Of a DNA stretch of 56,463 nt, positions 1-7,473 are shown one piece after another. Source of the DNA: Nodularia sp. (in: cyanobacteria). Its GTDB lineage: Bacteria > Cyanobacteriota > Cyanobacteriia > Cyanobacteriales > Nostocaceae. The translations under genes were made by a program, and so were the position numbers. The stretch covers positions 1 to 56,463 of the forward strand of contig REBL01000107.1 of NCBI GenBank assembly GCA_007692755.1, read 5' to 3'. Each line of letters begins with the position of its first letter. The stretch's first letter is position 1. Under the pieces are notes generated by a model that saw only the letters and a list, made by a program, of their open reading frames with translations, had not been told where the DNA came from and did no database searches.

Positions 1-34
1 AAGGGTTAATCAATAGCACTCAATAAGCTAACAA

Positions 35-181
35 TTACTCACTTTTCCTCACTTTCCTTGACAAGCCGCGAATAAGCTCACGCATGACATCAGTTTTAGT
101 TCTTGCCACCTGCTCACAGTACGCCTCCAGCCAATCTAGTTCTTGTTGTGGAATCCTGATTGTTATATGAAAGGTGTCAAC
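35..181 (-). pseudogene. CopG/ribbon-helix-helix protein remnant
   Basis: The reverse strand encodes about 49 codons ending in TAA at 35-37. The segment ITIRIPQQELDWLEAYCE is followed by a helix containing TKTDVMRELIRG, the strand-helix-helix layout of Arc/CopG DNA-binding proteins. No ATG, GTG or TTG lies in frame between this segment and the upstream stop, so the gene has either lost its start or uses a rare one. A hairpin (173-199) overlaps its 5' end. RHH proteins usually act as autorepressors or antitoxins; no toxin partner is visible here, but the window edge is close. The boundaries are those of the readable frame, not of a defined gene. Confidence 0.35.
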
Positions 182-199
182 ACTGAAAAAGTGGACACC
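173..199. terminator. Hairpin downstream of bicA, possible terminator
   Basis: Arms GGTGTC-AA-CACT and AGTG-GACACC pair around a short A-rich loop. It lies 68 bases past the bicA stop. Read leftward it is followed only by TTTCAT, so it would be a weak intrinsic terminator, or it may be a repeat element. Confidence 0.35.
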
Positions 200-266
200 C
201 CTTAATAAAATATGACAGTAGCTTAATTAAGAGAGATAGCCAAAAGGTTTTTCAGCCTCATCGTAG

Positions 267-1934
267 CTAGATACTTGCTTTTGACTGAACCAAATCTAAC
301 CCTTCCTTGAGTGCATTCAAGCGCTCGTCCATCCAGTAGTGTCCCGGAATTAAACCAGCAATACCCAACTTTTCTAAACGATTTCTGACCTTTCCGGTTG
401 CACCGACAATGATCACATCCCGTCCGGCATCAATAACCTCTTGAATGGCACTTTCAATCGCCAAAGAAGAAGTTACGCCCAGGACAGGAACTTCATTTAA
501 ATCGATAATTAAAACATCATAGTTAGCGATCGCCCGATGTTCTCTCTCAATAGCTTTAGCAACACCGAAAATCATCGGTCCACTGAGATGGAACAGCAAC
601 ACTCGTCCATTAGCTGCATCTAAAAGTTCCTTTTCTTCCTTAGTCAGGACAATTTGATCATCAGCATCAGTAATCGCTTTCACCGAATTGGTTTGCAGTT
701 GGTCAAGACGCTCAATAGTTAAGATATTCGCAATAAATACCCCGACGGCTACGGCGATCATTAAATCGACAAATACCGTTAGCAGCACTACACTATAGAC
801 AATGCCGGCAGCCTTCCAAGATATTTTGTGAACCCGTTTGAGAAAGCCCCAATCAATAATATTAATCCCGACTTTTAAGACAATTCCAGCTAACACAGCC
901 AGAGGAATCCCAGAAGTTAAAGGAGCCGCCCACAAAACCACAATTAACAGAAATAAAGCCCGACTAATACCAGATAATGCAGTGCGTCCACCAGCTTGGA
1001 TGTTAACTACAGTCGCCGTTGTCGCTCCAGAACCTGCAATCCCACCACATAAGCCAGTAATCACATTAGCAAGACCTTGCCCGATTAATTCTTTGTTAGA
1101 TTTGTGTTCGGTACGGGTGAGACTGTCAGAAACCAGACAAGTTAACAAACAATCAATGGAACCCACCATAGCCAACACCGCAGAGTTAACAAACATTAAC
1201 TGCAAGTTTTGCGGGGTAAAAGTGGGCATCTGGAAGTTAGGCAAACCCGGAGTAATTTCGCCGATAGTGGCAATAGTCCGAATGTCAACATCACGAAAGA
1301 AAATCAAAGAAATTGCCGTACCGATAACTAAAGCCACCAGTTGCGGTGGAACAACTTTTTTGAATCGAGCCGGGTAAAAGAACAGAATGACTAAAGTTAT
1401 TACCCCTAAAATAGTTTCCGTAGGACTAATATTAGCGATCAAAGTGGGGAGATTCTGGAGGACACCAAGAACACCACCTTTAGGAGTTTCTTGCCCCAAG
1501 AAGGGTGCGATTTGCAGAAAAATCAGAATTACGCCAATTCCGGTCATAAATCCAGAAATGACGTTATAGGGCAGCATGGTAATATACCGCCCCAATCGCA
1601 ATATCCCAAAGATGATCTGAATGACTCCGGCCATAATCACCACAGTAAAGGCCATCGCCAGACCCTGCTTTTCATCCTGAGCTTGGAGTCCAGCAATCAC
1701 GGCGGTGACAATTACGGTCATGGGGCCTGTGGGTTCAGAAATCAGGCTGGGTGTACCACCAAATAAAGCGGCAAAAAGTCCGACTAATATTGCTCCCCAT
1801 AACCCAGCAGCAGCACCCGCCCCAGAAGCAATACCAAAAGCTAATGCCATTGGTAAGGCTACCACCGCCGCCGTTAAGCCGCCAAGAATATCTCCTTGGA
1901 CGTTACGGAAATGGATTTCATTGGTTATTTGCAC
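267..1934 (-). CDS. bicA: SulP-family Na+-dependent bicarbonate transporter BicA
   Basis: Plasma-membrane transporter that takes up HCO3- with Na+ for the CO2-concentrating mechanism. The 555-aa protein follows cyanobacterial BicA almost without gaps: it opens MQITNEIHFRN (GTG start at 1932-1934, preceded by GAGG), carries the ALPMALAFGIASGAGA segment in the first membrane helices, and has GSIDCLLT with Asp261 and Thr265 and later GSGAT with Thr305. These match the Na+/bicarbonate-site residues described for BicA (Asp258, Thr262 and Thr302 there, from memory). A hydrophobic core of about 14 helices is followed by a C-terminal STAS domain from about residue 430, starting near RVLLFHLSGPMIFG. 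It is the last gene of a leftward block behind a universal stress protein and a second SulP gene. A sulfate transporter is the alternative, but the similarity to BicA is strong. Confidence 0.9.
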   Translation of the reverse strand: MQITNEIHFRNVQGDILGGLTAAVVALPMALAFGIASGAGAAAGLWGAILVGLFAALFGGTPSLISEPTGPMTVIVTAVIAGLQAQDEKQGLAMAFTVVIMAGVIQIIFGILRLGRYITMLPYNVISGFMTGIGVILIFLQIAPFLGQETPKGGVLGVLQNLPTLIANISPTETILGVITLVILFFYPARFKKVVPPQLVALVIGTAISLIFFRDVDIRTIATIGEITPGLPNFQMPTFTPQNLQLMFVNSAVLAMVGSIDCLLTCLVSDSLTRTEHKSNKELIGQGLANVITGLCGGIAGSGATTATVVNIQAGGRTALSGISRALFLLIVVLWAAPLTSGIPLAVLAGIVLKVGINIIDWGFLKRVHKISWKAAGIVYSVVLLTVFVDLMIAVAVGVFIANILTIERLDQLQTNSVKAITDADDQIVLTKEEKELLDAANGRVLLFHLSGPMIFGVAKAIEREHRAIANYDVLIIDLNEVPVLGVTSSLAIESAIQEVIDAGRDVIIVGATGKVRNRLEKLGIAGLIPGHYWMDERLNALKEGLDLVQSKASI

Positions 1935-1969
1935 GAAAGATTTTCCTCGATTAAAAAATTTAACTTTCT

Positions 1970-2095
1970 AAAATTACATCTCCCTAAATCCCCCTTTGTT
2001 AAAGGGATTTTGATTCTGTTACTCCCTTTTCAAGGTGGACTACAGAGGATAAATAAGTGCCTAAAATGATCAATAACCACTTTTAAAAAATCCCC
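1970..2095. other. Spacer between usp and bicA with a repeat-like segment
   Basis: It contains the stretch AATCCCCCTTTGTTAAAGGG, whose CCCTTTG/TTAAAGGG halves can form a hairpin. It resembles interspersed intergenic repeats of filamentous cyanobacteria. It could attenuate transcription between usp and bicA. Confidence 0.3.
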
Positions 2096-2959
2096 TTAAC
2101 GAAATAACAATACAGGAATATTGCTACTTCTGAGCAGTTGGGCGGTCGTACTGCCAATTACTAAATTGCGAATGCGGCTATGTCCGTAAGCTCCCATGAG
2201 CAAAAGGCTGATATCTTGTTGGGTAACATAATTGCCTATGACTTTTTCCGATTCACCTTCTATGATGCTACAAATTGGATCAAATCCTGCTCCTGCCAAA
2301 AGTTGTTTAGCTTCATTGAGTCTGTCCATTGCTACTTGGACTTTGTTACTTTTAGCCACGGTCAGCAGATGGATCTCTAAATTTTTAAAGCTAGGAGAAC
2401 TTGCTAAAAATTGCAGAATTTTTTTCCCAGTGACACTACCGTCATAGGCAACTAAAATGCGCTCAATTAATTTAAATTCACGGGGAATAACTAAGCACGG
2501 CTTACTACTACTCCGCACAATTCGATCTACATTCGCCCCTAAATGTCCAGAGGCAAATTCTGCGGCTTCTCCCCGTTTACCTAAAACAATCAAATCTGAA
2601 TTACTTTCAAATTCCTGAAAGCAATCAACCAGAAATCCGGTTTTGTTAGTTACATTAAAATCTTCGATACCCTCAGCTTTGAGAGTTTCGGAGGCATTTT
2701 GTAAAATTAATCTTGCCCGTTGATTGTTCAGCTTGGCTTTTTTATGTTCTAACTCCACCAATTCATTCAGCAAGTTTTCAGAAGCACCAAAGCCAATGCT
2801 ACCGCTGAAGTTGCCAGTAGAAGCTACTTGTTGACTACGAATATCGGTGACAAACAAAACATTGATGTAGGCATGGAATTGATTTGCAAACCAAGCTCCA
2901 TATTTATAGACATTTTCCGCAAAAGATGAACCATCGGTACAAAGTAAAATATTTTTCAT
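2096..2959 (-). CDS. Tandem-domain universal stress protein
   Basis: A 287-aa cytosolic protein made of two UspA folds. Domain 1 starts at residue 1 (MKNILLCTDGSSFAENV) and ends near residue 160. Domain 2 starts at about 165 (RILVAYDGSVTGKKIL). Domain 2 keeps the ATP-binding pattern, GAYGHS followed by GSTTAQLL. Domain 1 has GKRGEA but GANVD where Ser/Thr is expected, so it may not bind nucleotide. The gene sits between two SulP transporter genes on the same strand, 45 bases after the upstream one and 161 bases before bicA. This suggests co-expression and a role in sensing energy or stress for anion uptake, which is an inference. The ATG start gives the usual N-terminus of the family. Confidence 0.85.
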   Translation of the reverse strand: MKNILLCTDGSSFAENVYKYGAWFANQFHAYINVLFVTDIRSQQVASTGNFSGSIGFGASENLLNELVELEHKKAKLNNQRARLILQNASETLKAEGIEDFNVTNKTGFLVDCFQEFESNSDLIVLGKRGEAAEFASGHLGANVDRIVRSSSKPCLVIPREFKLIERILVAYDGSVTGKKILQFLASSPSFKNLEIHLLTVAKSNKVQVAMDRLNEAKQLLAGAGFDPICSIIEGESEKVIGNYVTQQDISLLLMGAYGHSRIRNLVIGSTTAQLLRSSNIPVLLFR

Positions 2960-3004
2960 TCTGGCTTGAGTCCCTGAATTTAGAAAGATTAAAAGGTTAA
3001 AATA

Positions 3005-4477
3005 CTACGGCTTTTTCAAAGCATCAGCGTTTTGAGAAATTGCTAGTTTATTCAGCAAAGTAGCACTAGCTTCATTTAGTCCGATGAGTTCTACATCTAC
3101 CCCATTCCGGCGAAATTTCATGACTGCTTTATCAAGCACTTCCACTGCACCTTGATCCCAGAGGTGAGCATGAGTTAAATCAATGGTGACGCGCTCGACG
3201 AGTTCGCTAAAATCAAAGGAGGCGAGAAACTCATCTCTGGATAAAAAGAAAATTTGTCCAGCTACTTTGTAAGTCCGATGTCCGCCGTCTTCACTCAGCA
3301 CTTTATCCACAAATACTAACTGGGCAATATTGCGGGAGAAGAATACTGTACTCATGACGATACCTGTGATTACACCGAGGGCAAAATTTCGGGTAAAAAT
3401 CGTCACAAACATCGTTGTTAACATGACGGCGGTTTCCGTGCGGGGAATACGGGGAAGATTTTTTAAGGAAGACCAGCGAAATGTACCAATTGATACCATA
3501 ATCATGACGGCGACTAATGCGGCCATGGGCATTTGCTTCACCCAATCCTGTAAAAACAAAATGGCAAATAACAGGAAAATTCCGGATGCAAGGGTTGAGA
3601 GTCTTCCTCGTCCGCCAGACTGGACATTAATCACCGATTGTCCAATCATCCCACACCCGGCCATACCTCCAAAAAAGGCGGTAACAATATTAGCAATACC
3701 TTGTCCTTTGGCTTCTTGATTTTTATCGCTGGGGCTATCGGTGAGTTCATCCACCAAAGCTGCGGTTAGTAATGATGCCAACAAACCAACGAGTGCTAAG
3801 GTTAGGGAATAGGGCAGGATAATTTGTAATGTTTGCAGATCCAACGGCACTTGGGGCAGAGCAAAGAAGGGTAAGCTTGAAGGTAGTTCGCCCATATCCC
3901 CGACTGTGGGAACTTCAAGTTTGAGGGCGATCGCTGCTATAGTCATCACAGCTAAAGCGACTAAGGGAGAAGGGACTACTTTGGTGAAGCGAGGTAGTAT
4001 ATAAATAATCACCAAAGAAAGAATGGTCAGTATATATACAGTGGGCGGGACGTTGGTTAGTTGGGGTAATTGAGCGAGGAAAATTAACACCGCCAAGGCG
4101 TTGATGTAGCCAATCATTACCGCCCTGGGGACAAATCTCATTTGTCGCCCTAGTTTTAGCACCCCAAACAGAAGTTGAAAGACTCCGGTTAACAAAGTGG
4201 CGGCGAATAAATACTGCAAGCCATGATCTTTGACTAAATCAATCATTAGCAGCGCCATTGCACCTGTAGCGGCGGAAATTGACCCTGGTCGGCCTCCCAA
4301 AAAGGCTGTGATCACTGCAATAATAAATGAAGCGTATAGTCCAACTTTGGGATCTACTCCGGCGATGATTGAAAAGGCGATCGCTTCGGGAATCAAGGCC
4401 AGTCCTACGACAGCCCCGGCCATAATGTCTTGCTTCGTGTTAGAGAACCACTCTCTCTTCAAAATTGTTGCGTTCAA
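3005..4477 (-). CDS. SulP-family anion transporter with STAS domain
   Basis: A 490-aa membrane protein with the SulP fold (hydrophobic from about residue 17 to 390, conserved GLYASFI and [15 protein letters not shown] segments) and a C-terminal STAS-like domain from about residue 405. It is shorter than BicA and clearly a different subfamily; sulfate or bicarbonate are the plausible substrates. The start is a TTG at 4475-4477 preceded by an almost perfect Shine-Dalgarno sequence (AGGAGGA, 4481-4487); no better ATG fits the N-terminus. It is first in the leftward block SulP, usp, bicA, with 45 bases to usp. A 31-bp inverted repeat at 4568-4598 lies upstream of it. Confidence 0.85.
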   Translation of the reverse strand: MNATILKREWFSNTKQDIMAGAVVGLALIPEAIAFSIIAGVDPKVGLYASFIIAVITAFLGGRPGSISAATGAMALLMIDLVKDHGLQYLFAATLLTGVFQLLFGVLKLGRQMRFVPRAVMIGYINALAVLIFLAQLPQLTNVPPTVYILTILSLVIIYILPRFTKVVPSPLVALAVMTIAAIALKLEVPTVGDMGELPSSLPFFALPQVPLDLQTLQIILPYSLTLALVGLLASLLTAALVDELTDSPSDKNQEAKGQGIANIVTAFFGGMAGCGMIGQSVINVQSGGRGRLSTLASGIFLLFAILFLQDWVKQMPMAALVAVMIMVSIGTFRWSSLKNLPRIPRTETAVMLTTMFVTIFTRNFALGVITGIVMSTVFFSRNIAQLVFVDKVLSEDGGHRTYKVAGQIFFLSRDEFLASFDFSELVERVTIDLTHAHLWDQGAVEVLDKAVMKFRRNGVDVELIGLNEASATLLNKLAISQNADALKKP

Positions 4478-4480
4478 ATT

Positions 4481-4487
4481 TCCTCCT
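4481..4487 (-). promoter_or_regulatory. Strong Shine-Dalgarno site deciding a TTG start
   Basis: AGGAGGA on the reverse strand ends 3 bases before the TTG codon at 4475-4477. This is the main reason to accept the non-ATG start of the SulP gene. Confidence 0.6.
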
Positions 4488-4567
4488 AGCGCCGTTATTC
4501 ATCTAAAATTACCAGTATTTTGGCGCACTTGAAATAGTCCACCTGTCAACAAGATTTGGGTAATCGA

Positions 4568-4598
4568 GCATACTGATTCGCAGAGTCAGACAGTATGC
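4568..4598. promoter_or_regulatory. Inverted repeat upstream of the SulP gene, operator candidate
   Basis: Perfect 8-base arms GCATACTG and CAGTATGC are separated by 15 bases. The position, 91 bases upstream of the TTG start, suits a regulator site. No T-run follows, so a terminator is unlikely. Confidence 0.3.
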
Positions 4599-4917
4599 GG
4601 ATCGCTTGATAGTTGAATAGTTCACGCAGAGAGACGATGAAAAACCAAAAAAAAACCCAATCCACAGGTTACACTCCTGGGATGCGATGATATCGCTCAA
4701 GCTGAATGAGAATTTGCCCATTTTCCGGCAATAATAGCTTTAATGCTGCTGTTTATTGCAATTATCAGGCTGTTCTTTAAGGTGGACAATCCCAATTACT
4801 TAAGGCTACCGAAGAGATTGTTACCTGCGACATTACCCAAACCTGATTACTATTGAACAATTACAAGGGCGTTGATTACTTTATCGCTAGCATACCACGG
4901 CAATGTAAAGATTTGCA

Positions 4918-6039
4918 ATGAAAAAACAAACAGCCCGACAAGTTACCCTGAATGGCAAACCACCCATTGTGATTGCACACCGGGGAGCTAGTGGTGAATT
5001 ACCAGAGCATACTTTAGCAGCTTACAAATTAGCCATTGAACGCGGTGCAGACTTCATTGAACCTGACCTAGTTTCTACTGAGGATGGGGTATTGATTGCA
5101 CGACACGAACCCAATATGATTAATACTACAGATGTCGCAAATCGTCCAGAGTTTAGCGATCGCTTCACCACCAAAATCATTGATGGAGTTGCAGTAGCAG
5201 GTTTTTTTGCCTCTGACTTCACCCTTACTGAAATCAAAATCCTGCGGGCGATTATGCAGCAAGACTTCCGCCCCCAAGAGTTTAACGGTCTTTATGAAAT
5301 TCCGACTTTAGAGGAAATGATTGAGTTAGTTCAGCAAATAGAGGCTGAGACAGGCCAGAAAATTGGCATTTATCCCGAAACCAAACACCCAACTTTCCAC
5401 GATGCTTTGGGTTTGTCCTTGGAAACACCTCTACTAGAAACCCTAGAAAAAAACAATTTCACTGACCCCAGCCGGATTTATATTCAATCCTTTGAAGTCA
5501 GCAACCTCAAAAAACTTAGTCAAGAAACTGACATACCTTTAATTCAGTTACTCAATGCTACTGGTATCAATCTTGATGGTTCACTGATGGAAACTCAACC
5601 CTACGATTTTGTAGTGAGTGGTGACCCGCGCACCTATGCTGACCTGCGAACACCAGCAGGTTTACAAGAAATTGCTACCTACGCCTCTGGGATTGGCCCC
5701 TGGAAACGAATGATTATCTCAGTTCAGGGTATGGATCTCAATGGCGACGGTGAAGCCGATGATCTCAATGGTGATGGTGTGGTTAATGATGCCGATAAAA
5801 CCCTGACCGCACCCACAACATTGGTACAAGATGCCCATGCTGCCGGCTTAGTTGTACATCCTTATACCTTCCGCAATGAAGACCGATTCTTGTCCGCTGA
5901 CTACAACGGTAATCCCGCCCTGGAATACATACAATTCATTAATTTAGGTATTGATGGCTATTTTACAGATTTTCCTGGTACAGGTAGCCAAATCCGCGAC
6001 CAATTGGGTAACAAGAGTGTGGGGTATGGGGTGGTGTAG
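4918..6039 (+). CDS. Glycerophosphodiester phosphodiesterase (GlpQ-like)
   Basis: Hydrolyses glycerophosphodiesters to glycerol-3-phosphate and an alcohol. The 373-aa protein opens with the family motif [15 protein letters not shown], giving catalytic His21 and Arg22; metal ligands Glu48 and Asp50 (FIEPDLV) and the second His63 (ARHEP) follow. Residues about 272-294 form two Asp/Asn/Gly-rich loops of EF-hand/dockerin type (DLNGDGEAD and [10 protein letters not shown]), which suggests Ca2+ binding. I see no clear signal peptide although GlpQ relatives are often exported. An in-frame stop 12 bases upstream fixes the ATG as the first usable start; no good Shine-Dalgarno sequence precedes it. It stands alone on the + strand, divergent from the SulP block. 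Confidence 0.88.
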   Translation: MKKQTARQVTLNGKPPIVIAHRGASGELPEHTLAAYKLAIERGADFIEPDLVSTEDGVLIARHEPNMINTTDVANRPEFSDRFTTKIIDGVAVAGFFASDFTLTEIKILRAIMQQDFRPQEFNGLYEIPTLEEMIELVQQIEAETGQKIGIYPETKHPTFHDALGLSLETPLLETLEKNNFTDPSRIYIQSFEVSNLKKLSQETDIPLIQLLNATGINLDGSLMETQPYDFVVSGDPRTYADLRTPAGLQEIATYASGIGPWKRMIISVQGMDLNGDGEADDLNGDGVVNDADKTLTAPTTLVQDAHAAGLVVHPYTFRNEDRFLSADYNGNPALEYIQFINLGIDGYFTDFPGTGSQIRDQLGNKSVGYGVV

Positions 6040-6049
6040 GGTATCCCCA

Positions 6050-6205
6050 TCAATCTTGGGCTGCACTCAACGCCGCCTCGGTTGATTGGAGATTAGCACG
6101 CATCGAACGCAGCTCTACCCGTGCTGGGAACAATTCATTTTGCGCTCTTTTTAAATTCGCCTCGGCTTCTTCTACTTCCGATTTGAGATTTCCGATTTGA
6201 GATTA
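6050..6205 (-). pseudogene. Fragment of an HlyD/DevB-type membrane fusion protein
   Basis: The reverse strand reads about 50 codons, including VEEAEANLKRAQNEL and then ARVELRSMRANLQSTEAALS, ending in TGA at 6050-6052. The heptad-rich Ala/Leu/Glu pattern matches the coiled-coil hairpin of DevB/HlyD adaptor proteins of ABC exporters. There is no start and no lipoyl or beta-barrel part. A short duplicated segment (GATTTGAGAT twice) and then a MITE-like element abut its 5' side. It is probably the relic of a larger gene destroyed by insertion or deletion. Confidence 0.5.
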
Positions 6206-6345
6206 ATATCATGTCCGTTTAATTAGTTACGATTACTACAATCATGTCACCCCACCCCCAACCCCTCCCCGCAAGCGAGGAGGGGAGATAAAGCAAAGGT
6301 TTGGCAGGTTTTCGCGTTTCGTAAGTATTCAACCGGACTTGATAT
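6206..6345. mobile_element. MITE-like element with terminal inverted repeats
   Basis: The left end ATATCATGTCCGTTT (6206-6220) is the inverted counterpart of the right end AACCGGACTTGATAT (6331-6345), with 13 of 15 positions matching. Inside is a hairpin, CCCCTCCCCGC (6262-6272) with GCGAGGAGGGG (6275-6285). The 140-bp size, the lack of a coding frame and the terminal repeats fit a non-autonomous transposon relic. No clear target duplication was found. Confidence 0.5.
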
Positions 6346-6640
6346 AATTTGTTGTTCTCGATAATTCTTTCAAATTTAAATCTATTTTTTTTCGACACCG
6401 TTGTAGAGATGTTTTATAGAATGTCCCTACATTCTTTTTCGTAGATGTCTAATCTAGACGGCTTTACTACTATCGAAAATAGCTTCTATATTTCCTAAAT
6501 ATTCGCTGTCTTTATCTATACTTATTTACTTGTACTCAACTCAAAAATTATGATAAATATGCTTTGTGGATAAAGTTAACAATAACCTGTTATCAAGATT
6601 TTTCACCTATTATTTTGCAGATTTTGGTTAATAAAGTGGT
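6346..6640. other. AT-rich region upstream of the secretion genes
   Basis: Together with 6040-6345 this makes a 600-base gap between genes. This part is AT-rich and presumably contains the promoter of the type I secretion module. I see no further gene or strong hairpin. Confidence 0.4.
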
Positions 6641-7420
6641 ATGACAGCAGTTATAGAATCAGTCAATACATGGCAAGAAGCTACTACTAAGCTCAATAAG
6701 TTTTCAACAGCAGAAGTTTTGCACCTGCTGGGAAAATACCAAATGCTGCCAGCACTAATCAAAGAGGTGGTGATTGACCAAGCGATCGCACCAATTTCAT
6801 GTACACGAGAAGAAGAGAAAATTGCCTATGAAAATTTAGCCCAACAATATCAAATCACCTCTGATGATGCACGTCAGCGTTGGTTGGAAAAAAATAACCT
6901 GAGTGCCGAACAATTAGATGCGATCGCTATCCGCCAATTTAAAATAGAAAAATTCAAGCACCTGACTTGGGGCGGCGATTTAGAAACTTATTTTTCACAG
7001 CGCAAATACCAATTAGATCGAGTAGTTTATTCTCTGATTAGAACTACTAACATTGGTATTGCTCAAGAAATCTATTTTCGCCTACAAGCAGGAGAACAAA
7101 GTTTTGCCGAATTGGCACGGGAATATTCTCAAGGGCCAGAAGCACAAACAAATGGTTTAATCGGCCCGGTGGAATTGCAAACTATCCATCCAGGTTTAGC
7201 CAAAATATTGGCTACTAGCCAGCCACAACAACTGTTACCACCAAGTCAATTAGAAAATTGGATAGTGATCGTCCGCCTAGAGAAGTTGTTGCTCATACAG
7301 TTAGATAATTCACTGCGTCAACGCTTGCTTAATGAACGTTTTCATAGTTGGTTACAAGCACAGATGAAATCACAAAATTACCAAATTCAGCAACGAAAAA
7401 ATGCCACCATAAAACATTAG
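6641..7420 (+). CDS. Parvulin-like peptidylprolyl isomerase of a type I secretion module
   Basis: A 259-aa protein with an all-helical SurA-like N-terminal part (about residues 1-115) and a parvulin/PpiC-like domain at about 118-225. The parvulin signature is visible in the RLQAGEQSFAELAREYSQGP and GLIGPVE segments, while the end of the domain is less well conserved. No signal peptide is apparent, so it probably acts in the cytoplasm. Its gene is 53 bases ahead of the ABC exporter and the HlyD adaptor on the same strand. A role in keeping the exported protein unfolded or in folding exporter parts is inferred from this context. Activity itself is unproven. Confidence 0.75.
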   Translation: MTAVIESVNTWQEATTKLNKFSTAEVLHLLGKYQMLPALIKEVVIDQAIAPISCTREEEKIAYENLAQQYQITSDDARQRWLEKNNLSAEQLDAIAIRQFKIEKFKHLTWGGDLETYFSQRKYQLDRVVYSLIRTTNIGIAQEIYFRLQAGEQSFAELAREYSQGPEAQTNGLIGPVELQTIHPGLAKILATSQPQQLLPPSQLENWIVIVRLEKLLLIQLDNSLRQRLLNERFHSWLQAQMKSQNYQIQQRKNATIKH

Positions 7421-7473
7421 ATTATCTTGCAGTCAGTAATTATGAATACACTTCTAAATATAGATATTAAGAA

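Larger units (their letters stand above)
4478..4917. other. Divergent intergenic region with inverted repeat
   Basis: This 440-base region separates the leftward SulP gene from the rightward phosphodiesterase gene, so it should hold both promoters. The only strong structure is GCATACTG (4568-4575) and CAGTATGC (4591-4598), a perfect 8-bp inverted repeat with nested CTGA/TCAG, about 90 bases upstream of the SulP start. I see no convincing gene. Confidence 0.5.

Noticed and set aside
4509..4721. 70-codon reverse frame upstream of the SulP gene
   Set aside because: No recognisable domain, it covers the palindrome and probable promoter region, and its composition looks random.
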